Assembly: GCA_013398295.1 (NCBI GenBank)
Contig: VZSF01003291.1
Coordinates: 442,334-506,333 of the forward strand
Direction of reading: 5' to 3'
Length of the DNA: 64,000 nt
Source: Chionis minor
Taxonomy: Eukaryota; Chordata; Aves; Charadriiformes; Chionididae
The notes under the pieces are model-generated. The model did not search any database. It worked only from the letters and a program-made list of their open reading frames with translations, and had not been told where the DNA came from. The position numbers and the translations under genes are program-made. Positions 12,201 through 25,413 of this stretch are shown piece after piece. The stretch's first letter is position 1. The number at the start of each line of letters is the position of its first letter.

Positions 12201-14693
12201 TGAATTTATGAATGAAATTGTAGAGTGTGACTGTTTATCCTGCAGCATGCAGAGAACGGACACAACGACCAAGGAGGTCCCCTCGAGTGCTGCGTGCCCA
12301 CCTGCCCACTGCGTTCATGAAGGATCACATCTAAAACATTAACCAGTACCCATGTGTCCGGTTGCATCTGTGGAAAAGGACACACTAATAGCTTTGAGAT
12401 AGAAGGGCCACTTCTGGCCTCTCGGGAAGGTGATAAATGACGTAGTAGCAGACAACATAGTCTGTCCTATACTGCTGTTATAACATGACCACCTCTCAAG
12501 CCTACTTTTAAAACCTTTATAGTCTCACTGATATCACACCCAGGCAGACCCTGAACTCAGGAACTACTCTGTTCTGTTCTGCTTCCCTTTTCTCACTTCT
12601 TTGCCACCCCTTAGCAGAACAAATTCTGGGGAGCAAAATTCTGACAGTCAGATGTGAAGAAAAGAAGCAACACAAGAGAAGTCAGTTTTGAAGAAAACCA
12701 AAGATGGTTGGCTGACCAAAAACCCTGGTGTCAGAATCGTCCAGGGCTCACAATAAAGGCCATTTTCATGAAAGAACAGAGATATTTTCTACTGTCTTCC
12801 CAAGCAAGGTGTTTTATGATCAGGAGGATCCCGTGATTGGTGTGGCTTTTGTTCCCATGCAAAAATGCATTTAATCCTTGGCTTTAGCCTTGTTTTTGGA
12901 CATGAGACTGGTGAAAAACTGAAGCAGTGATTACAAACTGTTCCCTGTTCTGGGAGGAATAATGAGTGTAAAAAACACAATCCCAAGTGCCAAGCAAAAT
13001 GGCTAAGGTTAATATTATTTGTCATTACAAGTGCAGAAAGAACACAAGCTGCCAGAAGCTCTGTGCAAGGATGTGAAATCCGTATTTCTTGTACTTTTTT
13101 CTGTTTTGACAACTAGAAATAATATTTTTCAATTGCTAGATCAACCTAAAAGTTATGGCAATACAGTCTTAAAAGGATTCACAGCCTGCATGACCAGCAC
13201 AGAGGCAGGGATTTGTGTGCAGGTCCACAAACCAACTTTGACCATTCCTGTGGATCCGGGGCCAGGTCCTGACCTCATTCAGACCCATATAAAGCTACAG
13301 CCATTTCGGTGGGGCTGTGGGGATGTGAGATCAGAATTTGGCTGGTTATGTTGGCTGAGCTGTGGCAGGTGGGCACTTGCCAAAGAACTTCGTAATCGAT
13401 GGTGTAAACACCAGGATTGCTCACAACAATTATGTCACCTGCAGTTACACTGCTTTATAGAAAGATTTACAAAAGGCAGTGGTCTCCATGGCTCTTCCGC
13501 TCCACCCGTGTGCCATCATAGAGATCCTGTGTCAGGTCCACCCCTTCTGAGAGGCAGGTGGTGTTGTTTCTGAAATTACAAATGAAAACTCTTTATCTCC
13601 TAGCACAAAGGGCAGTGCAATAGTTCAGACAACCAGCAAGCCCAGAGTGAAGCAGCTCCCCTGATCGCATACTCTCAGTTCTCATTCTTTCCAACTCCTC
13701 ACCTCATCTCTACTTGTCCCTCCTTGGCCAGCGTGGAGCTGCATGGTTTGGGAAGAGTGCTCAGCTCTGGACCCTCTAGAGTCAGCTCAGTTCCACTCAG
13801 TCCGAGACAGCAAGGGAGAAAACTTTTCATGGAGAGACAGAAGGACTCCACTAGGCACACAGGGTGGCAGGAAGTGAAAGCAATGAGATTGGGGAGGGTA
13901 ATTCTTGAGTATCGTCTCAACTCTCAACATCCACCCTTGTTCATCCACTACATCAGCAAATTTCTAGATATCTAATCATTACATAGCTACTACTCATGTT
14001 TTCTCCCTCCCTTCCATACACATCCTTATCACTATGCCAGACCCTACTCCAGTCTTCTTCACCCCTAGTTTATGGCCCATTAAGTCATGTCTGGTGAGAA
14101 ATACCTATAAGAAAGGCCTGAATTCAGGCAAACAGTATTTTACTCTGAAAGAAAACTGTCCACAACGCTCAGAGTGTAGTCTGATTCCTCACCCTTTTGC
14201 ATACTTCAAGAAACACGACCATCCTGTAATATACTACAAGATTTATTTCTAATATGAAAGCCATATTTAGTATTGGTTTGGCAGTGGTAGGAAGAAAACC
14301 ACAGGCAGCTGGCATGGATTAAGTGTTAGCTGCTTGATAAACCTAGACTTGTCAAGACTTTCAACTTCCCTATTGAATCTGCTGCCATCCAGAGCTAAAT
14401 ATTTGAGAAGGGTGCCTTTGGACGAGCAGGGCTTTGTTCTTCACATCTTAGCTGCATGGATACCAGCAAGAGATATATGTTTGCACACATAAAATTTCTA
14501 TGAAAAACAAGAACTGCCTGTAGCTTCTCTCACATTCTCACTGACAGCTCCTTGGTAACAGCTTTAGATGCATCAGCAGTACACTTCTCAATCCTTTTAA
14601 ATTATAAATATTACAAACACAGTAGCTCACTGTTTCCTGGAACAGCTTCACTATCTGAAACTTCCACTAGTTCAAATTAGAGAATTCTGAGTC
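9229..14693. other. Non-coding DNA with moderately long chance frames
   Basis: The minus strand is open for 206 codons at 9401-10021 and the plus strand for 130 codons at 9348-9740, overlapping. A further frame of 184 codons lies at 13019-13573 on plus and begins at a non-ATG codon. None of these translations contains a domain I recognise, and the overlap of open frames on opposite strands argues for chance. No repeat, splice-flanked exon or RNA gene stands out in the rest of the stretch. Confidence 0.45.
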
Positions 14694-14754
14694 TTTTTCC
14701 TCTGAATGTCAGAGACTCTTTGCTGACTGACATTCAACTATGCTCAGAGGGAAA
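14694..14754. repeat. Bulged long inverted repeat
   Basis: An inner stem, GAATGTCAG (14704-14712) with CTGACATTC (14727-14735), is a perfect 9 bp. An outer stem, CCTCTGA (14699-14705) with TCAGAGG (14744-14750), is a perfect 7 bp, and it extends outward as TTT paired with AAA past one extra G. The two stems share bases 14704-14705, so in one fold they stack as about 13-14 bp with a single-sided bulge of about 10 bases. No family is recognised. Confidence 0.5.
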
Positions 14755-15933
14755 TGCAAAGAACTTGAGTTTGTGATGCTGCCACCTGAACGAATGTGGG
14801 GCTTAACACAGTGAAAAATTTGAATTAGATAGTCCAAATTACCAAATTCACTTCCAATGACTCACTGAAGTATTTAAGCTTTAAAATCCTTATTTGCTAG
14901 TAAAACACTGGCACCCAAGTGTTTCCACAAAGCTAACATGTGAGGCTTTTGAATATAGGCCAACCAAATTCATTTTGGAATTTGAAATAATATCCATAAG
15001 GACTTTTTCCTATTTGTTCGGTTCTAGTCACCATTTCTTACTGACAAACCATCTGACTTGAAGCAGAAATGAAGACTCTTTAAAATGTCTTGCAATTATT
15101 CATTTATGAAGTGTGGGACTGAACAGTGAAAACTGAGATTGCCTTAAAAATGTCAGTGCAGGTGTCCTGACAATCTTCATTCCCTACCATGTATCCCAGG
15201 CACAGGCTTTTGCTATCCCTCCACTCCATAAAGAATTGTTTCCTCAGCCTTGGAAACTCCAAGCACTCAAGTCAGGGCAATTTCTCCTTCTACAATTCCC
15301 AAGGAAATTATTCAGTTTACACAACAACCAAAGTAAATAACCACCGTATTCTTAATTCTTGCTTTTTGTTTTATATGGCTCACAGGGCTTGTATTTTTAA
15401 GCATTTTCCTGAAACTTTGAGAACAAACTTTTCATTCCGAAAATGCTATAGAATCACTTGATTCCAGGAGATGGTGCTTTAAAGAAAAAAAAACCTCCAG
15501 AAGTGGTAAGGAGACACAAACCCTCACCAACAGTACTGAGTTGCGTCCGTTACATTTCACAGCATAATCAGGACTTTATGTGCCTTTCTCCATTTGAGAA
15601 AGCAGATTTACTATGGACGAAGTCACCTATGACAGCCAATCACCACAAAGCAAACATGACCAAACAAGATCCATCTTAAGAGATGTGGGAAGTTCCTAAC
15701 AGGGGATGCTGCTTGCTTGTCATGGGAGAAACATTTCAGAAAACAGGCTTACATTTAGCAAGTAACCTTGGATTTCACAGCTCTAAATGTGAAATCTATA
15801 TGGCAGATTTTTGTCATCCAACCTTCCATTAAACCTCAGATACTAATAGCATCATATGCCAAATGGCCTTTCACAAACGCCTGAAAAGAGTTTGCTTTTG
15901 CTGGCCACATTGCAAGTGATTCCCATGAGAATG

Positions 15934-15984
15934 GAGCTGCTTTGGGTTCATCCAGAGCAGCTCAAGTTCACTGAGGAACTTGAG
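15934..15984. repeat. Two overlapping hairpins
   Basis: GAGCTGCT (15934-15941) pairs with AGCAGCTC (15956-15963). The stem continues inward through one wobble and TGG/CCA to a TTCA loop, giving about 13 pairs. The second stem, CTCAAGTTC (15961-15969) with GAACTTGAG (15976-15984), is a perfect 9 bp with a 6-base loop. The stems share CTC at 15961-15963, so both cannot form fully at once. The lower stem does not extend far enough for a typical microRNA precursor. Confidence 0.55.
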
Positions 15985-17639
15985 GAATTGTCCATACAGG
16001 ACTAGTGTTGCACAGGAATCTATAGAAGGACCGTGAACTGAACATACTACTAGTTACCAAGCTTTTAAACCAGCCCTGGGTGGGTTCAGGAGGAAAGCAG
16101 ACATGAGCAAACTCCGTCGATCAGGGATTCAGTGCCTTCAATGTCAGACACAACTGGTCCTTGCACGCTCAGCCTGCCCGCAGCCTGACTTGTACAAGTG
16201 GAGAAGACTTCACCCACCAGCAGCTGCCAAGACTGCTGTAAGTAAACGAAAGCAGGTTGGTCTGTGGGCATCCACTGTTCGGGTGTGTTTCTAACAATAA
16301 AGTCACTGCACCAATTCTCTTGCAAATATTTCAGCCTTTGACTCACTTCCCACACAACCCTCTCCACCCCCCCTTCAGATGCCACTAAATTTTAAATGAA
16401 AAATAGAACTTGGAGAGCACATTTAACATAAGTAAAGAGATTAAGGAGTTTATCTGTCAACACTGGAGTCCAGATGTTTTTAAAGTAAAAGAAAAAATAG
16501 GAGATTGAGAGAGATGTTAATTATAAGCTCTTTTCTTCCCTTAAAAATGTTTTAAAATATTTGTTAAAATACCTAACTTTTCCTGTAGGTTTTGGAAAGG
16601 GTTTAAAGAAAAAAAACAGCATAGATTTCAGACTAAACTTCAGTGTCTATACAGGCCTGAGGAGGCTTGAATCTGCTTCTCATGGTACTTACTGTCAGAG
16701 TTTCTTTGCATATCCAACACTCGTAGAGGAGTTATCTCACAGAAATTTCTGTGTATGACTTCACCAGTACCAGAGCTCAGGCTCAGAAAGCTATTGAATT
16801 CCACTGTTTTTCATCCTTGACTCTCAATTTCCATCCCTAATCCAGTCCTAGGAGCACTGAAATCATGGACTTACAGCTGGACCTACAGCAGACTCCCATG
16901 ACACCAATCTAGCTTCCACAAGGATGAAAATAAAATTTAGTGTGTAAGTTGGTTTTTAAAAAGAAAAAAAATAAAATAAAATCTAGAGAGGGTATGGAAC
17001 TCCTTTAAAAACCAGCACATCCCAATATCCGTTACATTCAAAAAAAGGCTCATTTCAGAATTATACCCATTATAAGAAGGGAAGCCAACCCCTTCTGGTT
17101 TACCCGTCTTTCATGTGGAGGACATCTATTTTCATGTTCCTACGGGCTGCACCAGTAGCTTCTGACCTTTATTTGATCATTTTGTGCTGAATACTTCCTC
17201 TCAATTTCTCCAGGAAAAAAACTTGAATGTCCCATCTCTAAGAGAGACTGTGTTCCTGTAGCCTTTGTATGCCCTGAAAGGGAAAACAGAAGACAAGACA
17301 GGACAGAATGCCTACTTCACTGGGACTTCCTTTTGGAGACCCCTATGTCAGACACATTGTATGGCAGTTACTATCGCTCTCTTGGATATAAGTGTCATGA
17401 CTCAACCTGATCAAAATAGTGGGAAAAAATCAGCAATTTGTGCCCAAGTGAGCATGTCATAGTTCAAAGGATCCCATGCTACAGGCCTGGGAGAGATGAC
17501 TTTGGATAATAATAAAAGAACTCAAATCCATGGGTTCTTCTAGCACAGTAATTCAACAGAGACTGGACGTTCTGAAAGATCAAGCATTGATTCTGTGACA
17601 ATACCATGCTACTTTGATCACTTAATGACCAGGTACAAA
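15985..17639. other. Unique DNA before the second CR1
   Basis: No supported gene. An A-rich patch of imperfect AAAAT repeats lies around 16954-16982. Short open frames are not recognisable. Confidence 0.45.
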
Positions 17640-18109
17640 AGAGTTGTTGGAGCAAGTCTAGAGGAGGGCCACAAAGAGGATCCAAGGGCTGGAGCACCTC
17701 TGCTAGGAGGACAGGCTGAGAGAGTTTGAGTTGTTCAGCCTGGAGAAGAGAAGGCTCCAGGGAGACTTTATAGTGGCCTTCCTGTACTTCAAGGGGGCTA
17801 CAGAAACAGTGGGGAGGGACTCTTTATAAGGGAGTGTAGTGACAGGATGAGGAGTAGTGGTTTTAAACTGGAAGAGGGGAGATTTAGATTAGATATTAGG
17901 AAGAAATTCTTTACTGTGAGGGTTGTGAGACTGGCACAGGTTGCCTAGAGAAGCTGTGGATGCCCCAGTCCCTGGAGGTGGTCAAGGCCAGGTTGGATGG
18001 GGCTTTGAGCAATCTGGTCTAACGGGAGGTGTCCCTGCCCATGGCAGGGGGGTTGGAACTAGATAATCTTTAAGGTCCCTTCCAACCTAAACAATTCTAT
18101 GATTCTATG
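17640..18109 (+). mobile_element. CR1 LINE, decayed 3' end
   Basis: This is a second CR1 fragment in the same orientation as the one near 1 kb. It starts inside ORF2 at about gttggagcaagtctagagg and runs through ctgagagagttt, gttcagcctggagaagag and aggttggatggggctttgag to the CR1 3' UTR. It ends in two intact, adjacent ATTCTATG units (18094-18101 and 18102-18109). The coding frame is broken: TAG at 17704-17706 replaces the tyrosine or cysteine codon usual before GAGGAC. Further small deletions follow, for example the shortened YLKGAY region near 17790. It is 5'-truncated and inactive. The preserved terminal repeats mark the exact 3' junction. Confidence 0.92.
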
Positions 18110-21100
18110 TTGGGACACTGAAGCCTGTTGACGATGGAGTGGCTGACACTCCAGCTGTTGCACAATTCATCGGGTCAACATTGCGATGAGGTTTCATAAC
18201 CAGACTGGTTCTACTGACTGTAGCCCCCCCTAACGGTTTATTTTAGCCAAACCAGTGATCTTTATTAGACAAGATCTCACCACCTCTCTCTCTACCAAAG
18301 GATAAAAAACTCTAACCTCAATTGGGGACATATTTCTTCATAAATTTAACATAAATCCTGTTGGCTCTATTAGCTGTTACAGAAACACACTCCATTTTAA
18401 TAAGTTTTTGGCTCAAATGACCCTTTTCTTTCCAGCTTTACTGCCTTTCTGTCCTCATTTTATCGAACTCTTAGAAACATTTCCTAAAAATATTTTATTA
18501 TTGTACATTTAAAAAAATAATAATTTTTTAAAGCTATTAAGATTCTTGGAAAACTTAACTGTATTCTGAGTCCTCTCCTGTTACTTTCAGATCTCGCTCC
18601 TGGTCTCATATTCTTTTCCCAAAACCAAGCAACTTTATGTCTCTTCTTGGCCATGAGCAGGTGGTTGTTGAGACTCCATATCATTGTCAGCACAGAAAAA
18701 TGCTTGAGGGTCTCAGAAGCTGATCAGCAGGAATGAGAGATGCCTACAGAGAGCCCCCAAATCAGGGAATGCAGTAGCACCTACATTGGAAGAAGGGCCT
18801 ATCAAAATCTACCTACAATGGAAGACCTCTGCAGAAAGAGGTGTTCTGCAAGGATGCTCACTCAACAACTGCACATTCTAGCGTATTCATGTGCCGACAG
18901 ACATAAGAGCACACTGCTAACCTGTTACACATTCCCATTAGCTGATGCTAACACTGAGAGAGTGTCAATAAGTCCTAAGAAATTCATAGGTCTTTATGAA
19001 TTCAGGATTCACTCTCTTACAGAAAAGTTCCATTTATAGAAGGCATCAGTTTCTCTTCTTACTGTCAATGGTATCCCAGAGTAATTCTGCAACATCCTTC
19101 ATATGTCTCTTAACAGAGTACCTTTAACTGGGCCAAAATCCATCTTCCTTTTTCCATAAAGACAGCTGACATCTTGAGTTCATATGAGGCACACTGTGCT
19201 TTCTCTGGCATGTTCCTAGGCTTTACTTCATTATTTTATATTTACACGACAGCAAAAAAAGCTTGTGCCATATGGATGTGCTGGTGTGGGGAAAAGCAAT
19301 CAAGCTCTGTTGAAATCAATGGAGTTAAACTGGCATAGGCTATTGTGTATGAAGTTGCAGAGCAGCCTAGGCATATGAACTCCTAGTGAAGACTCGGAGC
19401 TGGGCAACTAAATTGCTTTATGAGAAGTTTTGGATGGAGTACAAACACCCCTTTGTGTGCTTTCTTGCCTGATAAATCATTAAGTGGGGCAGCCTTTCAC
19501 ACATGTACAACTGGAAGAAAACTCAGTTTTTAAATCTACAGTTATTACAAAACACGGTGATCCTTCTTGCAATCCCTAAACACGTCCATATGCTACAACG
19601 ATTTCAAATTGAAGTGAAAGAAGATCTTTGTAAAACTGCCACATCTCAGCCTCACTTACTCCATTTGCAAACTGTGACAACTTAAAGCCATCTCAACAGG
19701 GGAAATTGCCATGATATTGTCAGAATGGAGGGCGGCTTCACCTTCACCTTTTTTATATTTGGTCTGCTGTAACTCATTTGCTCTCTGAGTATCAGCTGTA
19801 GCCTGAGAAGACGCCAATGATTACTTAGGGTATGGAATAAATCCCGACTTCCATGCACACTCCGGCCATGAAGGACAGCAGTGCAGGACCATGTCTTTAA
19901 TGCCCATGTGAAGGGGAAAATCCCTCTTCTCCTCAAGAGCTGAAGATAGAATGGGAAATGGGAGGATCTTTGTCTTTGAGAATGATGCCCCAAGTTCAAG
20001 TCAGATCAGTTCATTGGCTCCTGCCTTTTCTAGCCAGATGCATTTAAGCAAAAAAAAAAACCCCCAAACTGGAACATTGTCCCCTGGACAAAGAACATCC
20101 TGTGAACTGGAGCCACAGCACATCTGGGGGCCTCATGTTGCTGCTGAGTAATTCATGACCTGGGGACACTGTCATGTTGTGCTTAACAAGTCTCCAGAGG
20201 GAAAGCTGACATTTGAAAGAGACAAAAAAGCTTCTTCATGTGATGCCAACGCACCCTCTCCTGTTTCACTGGAAAGTGGGAGCATGTGAACACCACAGAC
20301 ATGAGCTCATGTAGCTGCACTGATGTGAGCCACAGCCTCCCCGTCTCAATGCCAATATCCAGCGCCATGTGCCAGGACATGTGGCATCTCACAGTACCTT
20401 TTATTTCCCATTTCTGTTCTGCCCAGATTTCCATCAGAATTCTGGATTGAAATATCAGTCAAGGTACAGCTACAATCAGAGAAAAACTGAAAAACTATAA
20501 GGTCTGTAAAACCTGCTTGAGGTTTCACAGGCCAACTATTTGCCATTATGTTACACAGTGACCTAGAGTTATAACTGAGGCGTGGAGATTCCCAGTCTCA
20601 CAAGCAGTTCATGTCTCTTGATGCTGGGCATGGAAAAGGGCATGACAGAACACGGCAGGCTGGATAACTACCTTCCTGATGGGAGCGTAGCACGTGCAGT
20701 GAGATGATGGCAACAGGTCTGATTGAGAAGATCCTGGGTTTTGAGCCCTCGCTGCTGCAAAGTAACAAACTAGAAAAAAAGTCGTCTGAGGCCCAAAGCA
20801 GAACAAAACCACCCCCACAGTTAAATAGGGGCAGGCACCCCCAGACTGTGTGGGTATGATGCGTTAACACTGGAATTCCTTCACATATTTCTTAAAATCA
20901 TCTTGAGCATCTTCAGGCATGTTCTAGATCACTGAAATGCTTCTTTCCATCTCTCTGCACGGTGGAAAATTTCCAACCATACGTTTAGACCTGGACTTTG
21001 ACAGCGTTGCTTCCAGTTTGTGGCATCCACGTAGAGTGACCTAATTGCTATACTGACTCCTGCACGAAGGCTGCTTTGGCTGGCTACATGAAGAACTGAC

Positions 21101-22206
21101 AAGTTTTCCGGAACAGAGAAAAGTCCTTAAGACCAGCTAAAGTTGTTTCCTGTCCCTGCCAGTTCCAGACAAAGCACTGGTAAGAAGAGGTTTCACTTTT
21201 TAAAAGGAAACATGTTCTCAGCATGGTTCTTATAAATTAAACCACATCACTCTTTCAAAAGATGACAAAGGAACTGCATGCATAATTGATGAAATATCCT
21301 AAACACTCTTACAGAGGAAAATGTAACAAATGCATGGGCAGATCATAAGCAACATCCACCAAGGCCTGACAAACAGCACAGTGCAGTAATACACACTTTG
21401 AACTCAACAGTGAGTATCTGCTTACTAAATGTTTATTTATTTTAATTGGAAATAAAGAAACTCAGTGATGAGTCTTTACATACTGGTACAGATATTTTCA
21501 AGTGTCACACAGGCCATAGCAGGCTAATTATTACTTGGTGTAAAGCGTCAGAGCTCCCCGGATCTGACTGCAGACATCAGTTGAGGAAGCGAGCCATTGC
21601 TTTGGTTACAAAACCAATTTTGAGGAGGTGATCAGGTTTCAGCAGTGCTATGCAGACTCCCTCTGGCTCACTGGGAAGCCATCTGCCAGCCTGTGTGTCA
21701 CATTAAAAGCTGTGAGGTGGTTTGTTCCATGCGAGGGTGGGAGGCTGCCAATCTTAAAAAGATCATTTTTGTTATTTGCAAACACAAAAATTGCTTTAGG
21801 CTCACTGGACACGCCAAAGCCTTGATCAAAATCACGTCCCTTTTATGGGGACAAAACATATGTTCACATTATCCCAAAGAGAAACAAGGGGGCACGGGGG
21901 AGAAAGGGGAGGGAATCTTTTTATGTTGGTTTAGCATGAAAATACCATGCGTGGCTGCCAGTTGTTTATCAGCTTTTCCAGATCAACAATATGTTCTTTC
22001 TTAAGGCCTTTCATTAAAGAGTTTTCTGTCAATCTAACTTCTATTAAATAACAAAAACCAAATGGGGAACAGTCTCAGGCTCTGGGCTTGTCACATGACA
22101 CTGCTGTTTAAAGAGCTTTTTTGGTCACCACCTCAGAGCAAGACTATTCTGGAGAATCTAATTCATAAATACTCACCGCTTTTGCTTTGGGATACTTCCC
22201 ACGTGA

Positions 22207-22211
<5 letters not shown>
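18110..22211. other. Unique non-coding DNA
   Basis: No coding region or transposon is recognised. The only simple repeat of note is A11 followed by C5 near 20050-20065. Frames of up to about 119 codons (21645-22004 plus; 19682-19999 minus) give unrecognisable proteins. Confidence 0.45.
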
Positions 22212-22241
<30 letters not shown>

Positions 22242-22255
22242 NTTTTTCTTTTTTT
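22212..22255. repeat. Long T tract with one ambiguous base
   Basis: About 44 bases are almost all T, with N at 22242 and a C at 22248. A homopolymer of this length is a common place for read slippage, and the N shows the assembly could not call the base. The length should not be trusted. It could be the reverse-strand poly-A tail of a retroposed sequence, but I see no recognisable body to its left. Confidence 0.9.
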
Positions 22256-23447
22256 GCCTGTGACAGAGGACGGAGGATGCTTGCTGCCTGGGTCAGTCAT
22301 CTCCACTTCTCCATTGGGGAGTTCTGCTGTTGGTTCCCTCTTTACATTGTGGGTCCCTTCTTTGCATTGTGTGCTCAAAAGAGAATAAAATCTCATAGAA
22401 GCATGGCAGGAGGGAATTTCAAGTCACGCAAATAAAATCTGGTATTGGCAGAAGAAGGACTAGGGAGAGAGATCAGGGATCCTGCTTCCTGGATCAGCGT
22501 CGGGAAAACAGCTAAGCAAAGAAAAACAAAGTGGCTGTATCTTCTAGAAATCACACCTATCCTTCAGCTTCAAAAGATCTTCTGTGAACAAATACCACAA
22601 AGGAGAAGGTAGTGGTTTGCATAGGAAGAAGAGTGAATCAAAACAGGTTTTCAACAACTCTCTCCTCTGTTCCAGTGAGGGTGAAAAACTGCATATACAA
22701 ACACACAGGATGTATCACCGTTGGGGGTAGGAGAGAGACGCACACAGGATATCAGCTTGTGTAAGTATAATTACAGGCACTCTGTCAATCATTAAGGTGA
22801 AGTAACTGGTATTCCTTCCTGCGGAGATGAATTCTCACATGCACTGTGGCAGGTCTTTCCAGATGGATGAGCCCTAAATTGCCACAGGCAAAGGAAACTA
22901 TCCATGCTGTTAAACTAATGCTAAGATGGAGCAGGATAAGGCTGTGAAGCGTCGGCATTTGGGGTGACAATACCAACCAGAACAAAAAAAGAGGAGAAAG
23001 TCATTAGTCATCTCTGTTTCCCTCCTAACATCCTCTTCCAGGTGGTCCCAAGCTTTAGGCATTTTTACAATTTAAGGGTCACTGGTATGTGTTCTTTTCT
23101 ACTATCCCTCCTTCTGGCATGGGCTTCACCTGATAACAGCCTCAGATAACAAGGGGAAAGAACCTTTACTTCCTGATGACACCTGCTTTGCACAGGATGA
23201 TGTTAGAGCTCCAAGAGGGGTTGTCTTTGGGCATTGTCAGCACTCGCAGGGCCGAGCTCTGCTGCGCTGCTGTCAGCTGCAGAGCCAGGGCAGTTTTTCT
23301 TCCTATGTCCACTCCCAGGGTCTTGAACTGTGCCAGATGGGGACATCAGAGGCCCTTTCACTGTGCCAGCCACATCTCATCCCCAGACCTGCCCAGTGTG
23401 TTCTGACTGGCCAGCCTTCCAGCAATATTTCCCATTTTTAAAGCATC

Positions 23448-23470
23448 ACATATATACATATATATATATG
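23448..23470. repeat. (TA)n-type microsatellite
   Basis: Alternating pyrimidine-purine sequence, imperfect ATACAT and TATATA units, about 23 bases. It is probably length-variable. Confidence 0.75.
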
Positions 23471-25300
23471 TTTATAAAGCGTGGCATAAATTGCATGCCA
23501 GGTTCTCGTCATTTGAATCTGTCCGTAGTCTTCTCAGGTCCCTCCATTTTGCCAAAACGGTTAATTGAGAAAAAGGTTTCCGAGGCACAGTATCTGCAAT
23601 ACCTCCCAATAGAAACTGCTGGGAGTTGCCAGCGTTCAACTAATCTGAAAGAAACAAACCACACTGAATTTATAGCAAGTGAGGAAGTTAGTTCATGCTT
23701 TGAGTTCCTTTTATTTTTATTACCAGAGCTATGGCTTTTTTGTCCTTACAGCTGTCTGTCAGCAGTACTGCAACAGACTATGGCCTCAAGGGCCCTCCCT
23801 TGAATTTTAATCCCATATTCTGTTTCTTGAGAGAACTTTAAACACATTATTTAAAAATAAATAAATATCCAAAGAAATATTTAGAGTAAGTGCAATTTAA
23901 ATGAACTCACATAAAGTAAGGATGATGGAGAGACTCACATTTTAAAAAGGAAAATTTACCTTCAAAAAGTAGATGGGAGTCAAAAGACCTGCAGTTCTTA
24001 CTGTGCATTACTCTTCCCCCCCCACCCAGTGTTTCTACACCCAAGGATTTGCTAGCAGAGAAAACAGTTTTCTTCTGGCCATCTTCAACTCTTAACTTGG
24101 CTTTCAGGCCGCTGGTGAACACCTCAGCATCATAACTTCTACTTAGGACAGATGTCATCTCAAGTGAAACTACAGGACAATTCAGTACACTTAAAGCCAT
24201 CACACTCAACCTCTCCATCAAGCCATCGAATGCAAATTAGCAGGCACCAGCATGGAGGGGAAGTCTGAACAATCTCCATAAGGTTCACAATGAAAGGTCA
24301 CTTCATAACTCTAACTTATAATCTGAAGTAATCTACAACAGATATATCTGAATTACTAACATAAGAGGTTTTCAACTATAGCAATTATCCAACTCCTTTA
24401 ACACCAAGTACAGATACAATTTTTAGTTTTCATCAAGGAAACAAAAGGAAGAATAAACCGATGCTTTCCCCCTGCCTCTGTACAAGGCTTTAAAAGTAAG
24501 TATCTAAAAAGGATTGGCAATAAAGCTGTTGAGCAACATCAGCAATGTTTCCTACCCTAGAAGGAGCCTGCAATGCCAGACATTATTTCATCAACTCGTG
24601 AATGAGTGACACCATGAGGAGGACAGTCATTTAAACCTCATGTCTACATTTCCTGCTATACCCACTGCATTAATGTATTCATATCTCCACCCCCAGAGGG
24701 TGATGGTGCTAAGCGCAATGGAAGATTACATGTCCCCTTCTTCCCAGCCCAGGACATAGGTGCTATTTTTTTACTTACTTCAGACAATCACTGCTGTGAT
24801 AGACAACTGATTAAACCCCACAAAAATGCTACACGATGGCTGACATTCTGGCCTTCATTCCTGCAACAGTGCCTTGCCACACCGAAGTTCTGGGCAGATC
24901 ATCAGCCTTATCTTTGAGCTTCCTGCCTCATGTCACAACCCTACTGTTATTTAAACATAGTTTCGTATTTAATTTAATTTCCTTGTTTTTGTTTAGCTTT
25001 GATAAAGAAAAGGAAATCTTTTCTAATCGGTTCAAAACAAGACCATTGACTCAAGACCAAGTTCAATGAGCTATCAGGGGCAACAGGATACTAATGGCTG
25101 ATGCAAAAGTCTGAGAAAGAGTCATGGGAACAAAAGGCATTGGAGGAAGAACAACTTGTTCTTTAAATCTGTAAAGAGGAAGTGGGATGCGGAGAAAAGT
25201 TCTGAGTTGAAAAGCCATTGCAAGAGGGACTGTGACAGAGAATAAGCAAAGGGCCAGGGTGAGCTGAAAGGGAGATCACAACGTAATGAACTGAGACTTG

Positions 25301-25413
25301 TGTGCATATATATGTGCATGTACATATATGTGCATATACCTATATATGAAAATGTTTGCACATGTACATAAATACATATATACATATATACATATGATAA
25401 TTTTTTTTTTTTT
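25301..25413. repeat. TA/TG-rich imperfect microsatellite ending in T12
   Basis: Interrupted units of TATATG, TGCATA and ACATATA continue for about 95 bases and then run into a T tract at about 25401-25413. The alternating purine-pyrimidine pattern is the kind that mutates by slippage. On the minus strand it reads as a repetitive open frame of Y, I, C, M and H residues, which is an artefact of the repeat and not a gene. Confidence 0.8.

Noticed and set aside
13019..13573. 184-codon plus frame as a gene
   Set aside because: It starts at a non-ATG codon, has no recognised domain, and its length is within chance for a 64 kb window.
25122..25385. 87-codon minus frame with repeated Y, I, C, H and M residues
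   Set aside because: It is the translation of the TA/TG microsatellite at 25301-25395.
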